Of a stretch of 64,000 nt of DNA, positions 57,152 through 64,000 are shown in pieces. The notes beneath the pieces were generated by a model. That model made no database searches and was not told where the DNA came from. It saw only the letters and a list, made by a program, of their open reading frames with translations. Position numbers and translations under genes: made by a program. Position 1 is the stretch's first letter. Every line of letters begins with the position of its first letter. The DNA comes from Lumbricus rubellus. Lineage: Eukaryota > Annelida > Clitellata > Crassiclitellata > Lumbricidae. The stretch lies in the NCBI GenBank assembly GCA_945859605.1, contig OX243815.1, forward strand, positions 42,166,959-42,230,958, given 5' to 3'.

Positions 57152-59383
57152 GAAGAAGAAGAAGAAGAAGAAGAAGAAGAAGAAGAAGAAGAAGAAGAAG
57201 AAGAAGGAAACAGACGAAAAGCAGAACAAAAAAGAAGTAGAACAAGAGCAAGAACAAAAAAGAAGAAAAAGAAGCAGAAGAACAAACAAGAATTAGAACA
57301 AGAGCACTAACCAAAAAAGAAGAAAAAGAATATTGTAGGAAGAGGAGAATGAGGGGGGTCTTGGTGCTCGTGAACAAGCTGGTTCCCTGCGCTTAGGTTC
57401 GGATCAGAAATGTGAAGTTCAATAATTTAATTACTAGTTATTCGTGTGGTAGGCAGCCACGGGTGTGAAGTCAAGTATTAGACGTTTTACTTTTCTTAGT
57501 CTCGATATAATATGAGGTCGCATGGCCAGTCCTCACTGCATGCCGTCGCCGTCAGATTATCCCACCGACACGGTATGATCAGTCTATTCTCACCGTTGCT
57601 GCTGATCGAGTTGTCACAAGTAGATGCGAAAGTTTAAATTTTGATTCGCAGTTGATAACGAATTAATTAATAAAGGCGTTTGTTGACAGCTTTTTGGTCT
57701 CAGAAATAACAGTTACTGCACTTAGAGTCTGACTTGCCTACAACTAGCCTATATATAGGCTACAACAACTGCTTAATTAATTATTATTATTATCGATAGT
57801 CAATTAATAATTATTGTCAAGAGTCGAATGTCAAGTTTGGTTGCATGCTATCTAAACTTGACGTCCTCTATTACTCTTATACGGTTTTCATTGACAATAT
57901 TAATGCTGTGGACATTTGCACCGTCGAGACCAACAGTACTATGGATGCTTGACATGGTGTTTGTAGTACTGCCTGCTGTCTCTGATGTTGAATTCTCTCT
58001 TCGTTCTGTGCTTCCTCTGTCTCTAGTCTCTGCTACCTTCTGTGGTATCTTCCTCTCACTTATATGTACCGTTATTTGCAAATCTCTTCATCCACTCTCC
58101 CACTCTTTGATTTTGCCTTCTCTCTGGCTATTTGTCTGTCTTTGTCTCTGTCTCTGACTCTGTCTCTGTCTCTGTCTCTGCCTCTGTCTCTGTCTCGCTC
58201 TCTCTGCATGTATCTACCCACGTACTCTCTTTGATCTCAGCTCCATCTCTCAGCCTCTGTCAAATCTATTTGGTCTCCGCCCTTAAAATTAATCAGCGCA
58301 ATACCTGGGAATAAGCTTTTCCCTGCGTTTAACTTTCGAGTATACTACGGTCTCTTCTTAGAAATTCGGAGTAAACAACTACGATTGTGGTCCATTGTTG
58401 TGACAGCCTGCCAGCCTTATCTGTTTTTCTGCCTTGGTTGTGATAACGTGCTTAAAATAGCAATCGTTTCAAACAAGGAAGTCATTGCAATATTACAGCC
58501 TTTCATTGTTCTCAGTCTTTTTGTAATTACCCTAATGCTTATCCGGCATATAGGCTATGCATATTTTTTGAGTATGCTTAGGCCTAAATATTTAGTCAAG
58601 ATTATGCTGCAAATGCGCAATAAAGATATGTTTCAATGACCCTAGAAAGTCAGATGAACTGTGTCGGCAAACGGTCAAGAATACTTTCAGATGATTAAAC
58701 ACTTAAAACAGACAATCTCAGATCCTGGACTTTAGACGGGGTGCAGATATTTTTTCGAACGTTCCTATCCGCGATAATAATATTAGGCCTATAAAGTGAC
58801 ACATTGATATGCAATAAAAAAAAGTTCTCAGGCCTATAAATTATAGATAGCGCGAGTGTTTATAAATCACGCTAACGTAATCTGTTTTCAAACCATCAGT
58901 TGCAATTTGATTTTTTTTGTAGACCTGTGTACTGCATAATTAGGCCTTTACTGAGTCGCAGTTCACGCCCTGCTGTGTTCCGTTCAGTATGCGAACCGTA
59001 AACAAGTTTTTTCAAAATTCAGTTGCCAGTTTCCTGGTAAAGCCATCACGCAGGTCAGCTGATAGACGGTGATAGTCCTCAGATTGCACCATGCACTTGA
59101 GAAGAATAACTTGAAAAAGATGGCGAATTACATTGGGAAGAAGACGAAAATTGCGATAGAGAAAGAAAAGGGTGTAGTTCAAGGCCATAGTCAGGATTTT
59201 CTTTCGGAAGGTATTTATAAGACCTTCAGTAAGCCTACAAGCGACCGAATCAACTGACTAAGGGATTTGGAGGATAATTTAATTTATTGTAAATTATAAC
59301 ATATAAATAGCCTAAGAGCTTCAAATTGAAATCCCTTTAGTCCTTTCATCATGATCGTGTTAGCAAATTTGCTTATTATAATT

Positions 59384-59468
<85 letters not shown>

Positions 59469-62400
59469 ACATCATTATTATTATTACTGTTATTGTTATT
59501 ATTATTATTATTAATTTATTAATGCTCTACCTTAGTGAATTCTGCACTGTAGAAGGTCTGTTCGAATCCACTGTACATTGTTAGAGGTATAAGGATCCAC
59601 TGTTCCTTGTGTCGCAGTTGACGAAACGTTGCGTACATATTGTCGAGAACCTGAAACGAATCGCCACAATATACATGTATTACCTCAATCTCATGATCTG
59701 AAACTAATCAACTCATAAGACCTACCTTTTCTCTCGAGGTCGCACGCACTGGGAGCGCTTCTGAAAAGCTTTTACTGTAAGAAGCGCTTTATAAATGGTC
59801 AGATACAACACAACTCTTGTTACCATTTAAGGGAATTCACTTTAAAATTAATTTGTGTATGTTTAAATTTAAATTAAATTTACGGCGTTTGATAGTTATC
59901 TATACTATAAGTCTGAAAGTTTGTCCTTCTGTGTGTACGGTGTCCCAAGAAAGGCTCTGGAAAAATTTAGCAAAACATACTCATCTAGAAATCTATAATG
60001 GCTGAGAAACTATCGAGTTATACGGCAACGTCGCTTGATTTTCTTTACCTCTTTGCAGACTCCGGCCCTGCGATCTGCCAACTCCTTTGGAATGTTGTCA
60101 ACGAAGATAGCAACGATGAGAACGGCGATGCAAGCTACTCCTATGTAGACGCCGACCATCGTCCACAGCTAGACAGAACCAACACGACAACCCATTTATA
60201 TAGCTTCACAAAGAAGCTCTGTGTGTTTTTTTGTGTGCGTGTTGATGGTCAGGTGTGTGCTTGTGTGGGTGAGTATGAGTTTTGTGTGTACATGTGTGTG
60301 AAATTTTCACGTTTGAAATTTGACAGGTAACGCTGGAGAAAAGCTATTATTTTAGTCGTAAAAATAGTTATATACAAATTTTAACAGTAAATTATATTAA
60401 TTGTGATTTATGATAATATCATATTATATAGTAGTTGTAGTAAAAGACAGCATCATTGCAGTAATAATTATAATAGTAAAATAATAGCATGATATAATAG
60501 CAATTTGACAAAAGAAATTGGGGGAAATGTGATATCTTTGACTTTCCGCCCCCTCTGAAGACGCCTAGATTAAACACCGTTGGTCAAATGTGTTGACAGA
60601 GTGTCACAGTAAATACCTCACAGAAGACTTATTGTCTTCCGTACTGCCTGGTTGGTATTGCACAAAAGACCTCGAAATCATTCGTTCATGAAAAGCCACT
60701 TAACGTCAGCAGCTGTGAGTTGTTTACTAAGGGCGTCATAAACTTAGGCCACCTGCGAGAATGTCATGGACTCATAGTCGGCCTTCTTCTAATCTACTGT
60801 GTTCTCCGCCAGTTCAAAAGTAGGCCTATACAGTAATGCAACCCTTATTACACTCCATTATTGAAACATTTAAATCAAATTCAAGAAAAACGAATTAAAG
60901 AAAGATTTATGGTTTTGAGTTGTATTGTATGCTTATAATGGCCATTCATAAACTTACTGTCGTTTCACTTGGTTCCTCTAGATTTGGATTCGAGACGTTG
61001 TTCCACGGACAATCGTCCGCTCCACAGTAAGACCAGTCGGTAGGTGTCTCCAGAGTATCGTTAGGGTTGGCCGGTTGCGGAGCCAGAATTGTTGACGATA
61101 TGATGGAACCAGTGATGCTGGCTGGTAAATGAGACAATAAACAATGAGACAATGAACATTGAAACAATGAACAATGAAACAATAAAGACACAATTGAGTC
61201 ATCCGTGTTGTTGATTAAGTTCGTGAACATCAATCATGCCGTAATAATTTACCCGTGTTATAACAACTGTCTAGTCAGTCGATTAGTTGAGAGCTCATCT
61301 TGTAGGCTAACCCTGCATCTTGTAATCTCCTGCATCCATTGAGATAATCATTGTTTGGAGGGTCTAGATCTATGTACTGAATTGAATCGAAGTGAATATA
61401 GTCGTATATTGACTTCTTTTCATCAATATCGACATACATAATTGAAGGGCTTGGAGCAATAACAAGGTATGTCGAAAATCATGAATGTTGGGAAATCGAC
61501 TTCAAAGATTTACCACTTCAAACTGCTGTATCTAAGCCATTTGACAACATATCAACAAGCTGTTTTGAGCTATATGTACCTTACAATTGTCTTTAACGAA
61601 ATTGGTACATTATTCAATGCGAAAGATGAAATTATTATTATTATTTTTACATTTTGCTTCATATCGGGTTATTGCAAAACGAATACTCAGTCATCAGTAT
61701 AATTTCTGGTGCAATAACAGGTTATGTCGACAAAGTGTTTTCTAGCACCTGCAATACCAAACATGTCATTTGGAATAAGTGAACATACCTTGTTACAATG
61801 TTATTGCACCAAACTGTCTCTATTACGCAGTTCGAGAATCGTGCAATAAGATGGTAAGTCACTATAGCTGTAGTATTGTCGAGATATAAAATATGCAAAA
61901 GCAGTGCAATAAGACGTTTTAATGACATAACATCATAACATGTAGAAATTGTACCGAATTCAAACGAAAGTGGGAGCAATAACAGGTTATGTCAAATAAC
62001 CTCATTGTTGCACCGGCTCTAATATAAAGTTTGCAAGAAAAGACGCCAATGTATGTTGTCATACCGGGTTATTGCAGTAGAGTTATGGTCGAACTCTGCC
62101 GGGTGCGCAATAACATGTTAAGTCGACATAACGTTTTTTGAAAAACAGCGGTCAAAACTATTCAGATCTGTACCAAATTTACAGGGTTTATAGATTACCA
62201 TCTTCCGCACACGATGGCATACTGTTTCGCAAGACATAGGTATGTCGACATACCTTGTTATTGCTCCAAGCCCTTCAATTGGACATTAATTTTATCTTAT
62301 TTTTTTCCTATACTTCTAACTCTTAGCCCTCACACACTCATACTATTAATCACTTTGTACACTGCATAATGTAATTGATGTTGTTTTTTTGGAAGCAATA

Positions 62401-63765
62401 AAAACTTGAACTTGAACTTACATGTATAATGTGAATTTGAAATTTGTAGCCGAACACTATAGTTGATGTAGATTACATGTTAATAAGTCGCATAGGCCTA
62501 TAATGTATATTTGTCGTTTCACAAGTTCAATGTGCTTCATGTGCAGTTGCGACTGCAAAGTCCACAATAGTATTAATTAATTATAGGCTACGCACAAAGT
62601 ACGCAGTATCAAGTGGATGTTCATAAAGTGCAGACGATAACAGGAATTCGGTCTCCTTCATATCATGGCAGGTATTGTATTGCATTTTATTGTATTGTAT
62701 GCGGATTTCTCCGTAAATTATTTTTGGCAGGCGATTCTCCCAGTACAACCTAGTCTCATCAGAGGCGCTCCCATTGGGAAAAACCCACGAGACAAGAAAT
62801 GTTGACCCTACCGAAACCATACGAACACAGACAGTAACACTAGCTAAAATAATGAATGCAGTTAATAATGATTATTATTATGCCAATAAACGAAGAGATG
62901 GACCGAGGAGGAAGAAAGAATGAAATATTTGACTCAAGCTTTGAGCAGAACTTTTTTAACGTGCAGTTGTACACAATATGTGCAGTTGTAGAAGCACTTC
63001 TGTAGAGTTAAAACTAGCAAAAAAGGTTTTTATAGCCCGATTGGAAGTAATTTACCCTGGATGTTGGAAAAGGAAAGAAGAGGTTGTGCAGTTATAAAAA
63101 TTTCTTTAAAACAGAAAATAATTCATTAAGAAACTTAGAATTTTTACAATGGAGAGGAAAACATTTAAAAATTCAATGCACTCACAGATCTGGAAGAACA
63201 TGAAGAATATTCCGAAGAACCGCGACACAGCCGCATCCTCGTTTTCGTTGTTGATCTTTGCGTATCTTGTTCCCATGATCGTGAAGTAGGAGCACTGTGC
63301 GGTCCACAGCGGAGCAGCACACAGACCGACGAGAATGGAAGCGGTGATCATCGTTCCCCAGACGGCATACCCGTTGGCCGCCATCCATAAGATGTACCCA
63401 GAAAAGGAAATGGTGATCGTCCACTTGTGGCCGATGAGGTTGATCAACAGTTTTGGGACGAACATGCAGGATATAACCAGGGCCCCGTATAGGACACTCT
63501 GCGTGGTCGTGCCCATGCCTTCGTCTATGTGCAGGCTGCTCTGGAGCCGACTGAGGCCCCCGTATGCCGTGAAGTTGCACAGAAAGGCGAAACTTATCAG
63601 GAAGATGTTCTTCATGATCTTGCGTCGCTCTTTCTTTGGGTCCATCTCGATTTTTATGACCGACCCATCGATCGATTTTCCATCCGATTCCACAGAACTG
63701 TGCCTTGATCGCGTCTCCACATCACTGGAGTCTTTGTAGCCGTTTTCCACCCCTTTCTCTGACAT
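54224..63765 (-). CDS. UNC93A-like: UNC93A-like multi-pass membrane protein (7 exons, 489 aa)
   Basis: Exons, minus strand: 63765-63186, 61121-60958, 60168-60049, 59650-59531, 56683-56548, 55737-55606, 54441-54224 (stop TAA 54226-54224). Donors and acceptors fit GT-AG and phases agree (1, 0, 0, 0, 1, 1). A hydrophilic Ser/Glu-rich N-terminus of about 50 residues precedes the membrane core. Family motifs in order: FTAYGGLSRLQSSLH, SVLYGALV, GLCAAPLWTAQCSYFTIMG, FFGIFFMFFQ, SGFEQTFYSAEFTK, SYVTCSLGIW, GYVSKYIGR, GMWGFSDGIWQTQIN, YGVLFSNESEAAFSNYRMWE and GFIIAFAYSTFLC. UNC93 proteins are major-facilitator-like, about 11-12 membrane spans. UNC-93 of worms modulates a two-pore K+ channel, and vertebrate UNC93B1 traffics Toll-like receptors; the role of the A branch is poorly known. 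The 489-aa length is slightly above the usual because of the N-terminal extension. The C-terminus is uncertain because the stop overlaps a repeated splice-donor minisatellite. Confidence 0.9.
54490..54945 (+). repeat. (GGA/GAA)n purine array = (TCC/TTC)n in UNC93A-like sense
   Basis: About 455 bp of almost pure purines on the plus strand. In the sense of the UNC93A-like gene it is a pyrimidine tract ending about 50 nt before the 3' splice site of exon 7 (54442). The large open frames across it are low-complexity artefacts. Confidence 0.97.
55010..55605. other. Intron 6 of the UNC93A-like gene: LINE/SINE tails
   Basis: Reverse-orientation LINE/SINE tail fragments at 55008-55060 (aatttataaagcgcctct) and 55588-55605 (tatatagcgcct, directly at the exon 6 donor). 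Inverted LINE 3'-end fragment at 55410-55500 (cgcccttaggcaggt). Confidence 0.5.
55738..56547. other. Intron 5 of the UNC93A-like gene
   Basis: A cactgtgtccgacaaaaagt string at 55830 resembles a Tc1/mariner terminal repeat but has no partner. A minus-orientation CAGCTTATTC repeat fragment lies at 56360-56400. Confidence 0.4.
56755..57210 (+). repeat. (GAA)n array = (TTC)n in UNC93A-like sense
   Basis: About 400 bp of GAA with interspersed GCA (GCAGAA) units, less pure to about 57330. In gene sense it is a TTC tract that ends some 70-140 nt before the 3' splice site of exon 5 (56684). Confidence 0.97.
57360..59370. other. Intron 4 of the UNC93A-like gene, distal part
   Basis: Holds minus-orientation CAGCTTATTC repeat copies (57360-57415, 58300-58385), a TCTGTC run (58130-58200) and three AGGCCTA-type octamers (58581, 58788, 58831). 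The hydrophobic plus-strand frames at 57828-58157 and 58385-58639 are not supported. Confidence 0.45.
59380..59520 (+). repeat. (ATC)n / (ATT)n microsatellite in intron 4 of the UNC93A-like gene
   Basis: About 85 bp of near-perfect ATC followed by ATT units, starting within about 10 bp of the exon 4 donor (59530). Confidence 0.95.
59735..59805 (+). repeat. SINE/LINE 3'-tail fragment in intron 3
   Basis: gggagcgcttctgaaaagc then gaagcgctttataaatgg resembles the shared 3' tail. Confidence 0.45.
60170..60957. other. Intron 2 of the UNC93A-like gene
   Basis: A+T-rich; a GT-rich patch at 60220-60300 and one TAGGCCTA (60822). Nothing else recognised. Confidence 0.45.
61440..62280. mobile_element. 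Unclassified 0.84-kb element with terminal and internal repeats, in intron 1 of the UNC93A-like gene
   Basis: Terminal inverted repeats of at least 34 bp: aattgaagggcttggagcaa then taacaaggtatgtcga at the left, and the exact reverse complement at the right. The core gcaataacaggttatgtcga recurs inside at about 61712 and 61975, with variants at 61845 (inverted) and 62107. AATT at both ends may be a 4-bp target duplication or part of the repeat. No transposase. Confidence 0.75.
62281..62949. other. Intron 1 of the UNC93A-like gene, proximal part
   Basis: A short SINE piece in reverse at 62755-62790 (tcagaggcgctcccattggg), a TATTG-type run (62670-62700) and one TAGGCCTA (62492). Confidence 0.4.
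62950..63115 (+). repeat. Dispersed repeat, copy 2
   Basis: Partner of 2787-2976. It lies about 70 bp inside the intron 1 donor side of the UNC93A-like gene. Confidence 0.65.
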
Positions 63766-64000
63766 TTTCGTCTTTGTTGTTAGCCGAACGACAATAACAC
63801 AACTCTTAAATACCCTTGCTGCCCATATACACTGTTATACAGGCTCTTCGGGCTACGTGCAACGTGAAAACAAAGACCTACTGTAGCAGATGACCTAACG
63901 CATTTGTTTACAAACTCAACTTAAACGCTTTCCGAGACTAGAAAAAAATACGAAGACGTTTTTGATTTACTGCAACTTATCAGTTTTCTGCGCAGAAGTC

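Noticed and set aside
54477..57377. Long open frames rich in Ser, Phe, Leu, Arg or Glu
   Set aside because: They are translations of GGA/GAA trinucleotide arrays in all frames. The same holds for the frames across the CTT array (11151-11632), the TACA arrays (19143-19621, 29028-29546) and the ATC arrays (44593-44968, 59284-59584).
57828..58639. Two hydrophobic plus-strand frames that could be membrane proteins
   Set aside because: They lie in an intron of the UNC93A-like gene on the opposite strand, run into a TCTGTC repeat or a TAGGCCTA octamer, and the second lacks an ATG start.

Overview
This is animal (metazoan) nuclear DNA, not bacterial. Genes are split by GT-AG introns, promoters carry TATA boxes, AATAAA poly(A) signals follow the genes, and the intergenic space is filled with non-LTR retrotransposon relics, tRNA-derived SINEs, hAT-like and mariner-like DNA transposons and long microsatellites. 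The species cannot be fixed from the sequence. The repeat style would suit a marine invertebrate, possibly a deuterostome, but that is inference.

Plus strand, 6.4-37.6 kb: three tandem paralogues, named here A1 (6697-8682), A2 (19813-22804) and A3 (30533-37185). Each has three coding exons, both introns in phase 0, and encodes a small (128-136 aa) secreted, very hydrophobic protein. Promoter, 5' UTR and signal peptide are almost identical between copies while the mature proteins have diverged strongly.

Plus strand, 40.9-52.6 kb: two further small secreted genes, B1 (40919-43816) and B2 (50255-52248), also three exons with phase-0 introns. They share one Cys in exon 1, one in exon 2 and two in exon 3 (with a CDGS motif). 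I recognise no known family for A or B.

Minus strand, 63.8-54.2 kb: a complete seven-exon UNC93A-like membrane protein gene (489 aa) with very long pyrimidine arrays in front of two of its 3' splice sites and a minisatellite built from its last-exon end. Downstream on the same strand is a doubtful secreted-precursor ORF (53183-53611).

The rest is mobile DNA and simple repeats: a REL-type LINE relic (4.48-5.4 kb), a CR1-like LINE in intron 1 of A3 broken by two hAT-like insertions with 8-bp target duplications, several MITEs with clear target duplications, a deleted mariner-like element, six SINE copies of one family plus an unrelated SINE-like copy, and several unclassified inverted-repeat elements. 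The octamer TAGGCCTA occurs about 50 times by eye in non-coding DNA (about one expected), and comparison of paralogous copies suggests it behaves as a discrete 8-bp insertion.

Exon boundaries were inferred by hand from reading frame, splice consensus and agreement between paralogues; no transcript evidence was available.
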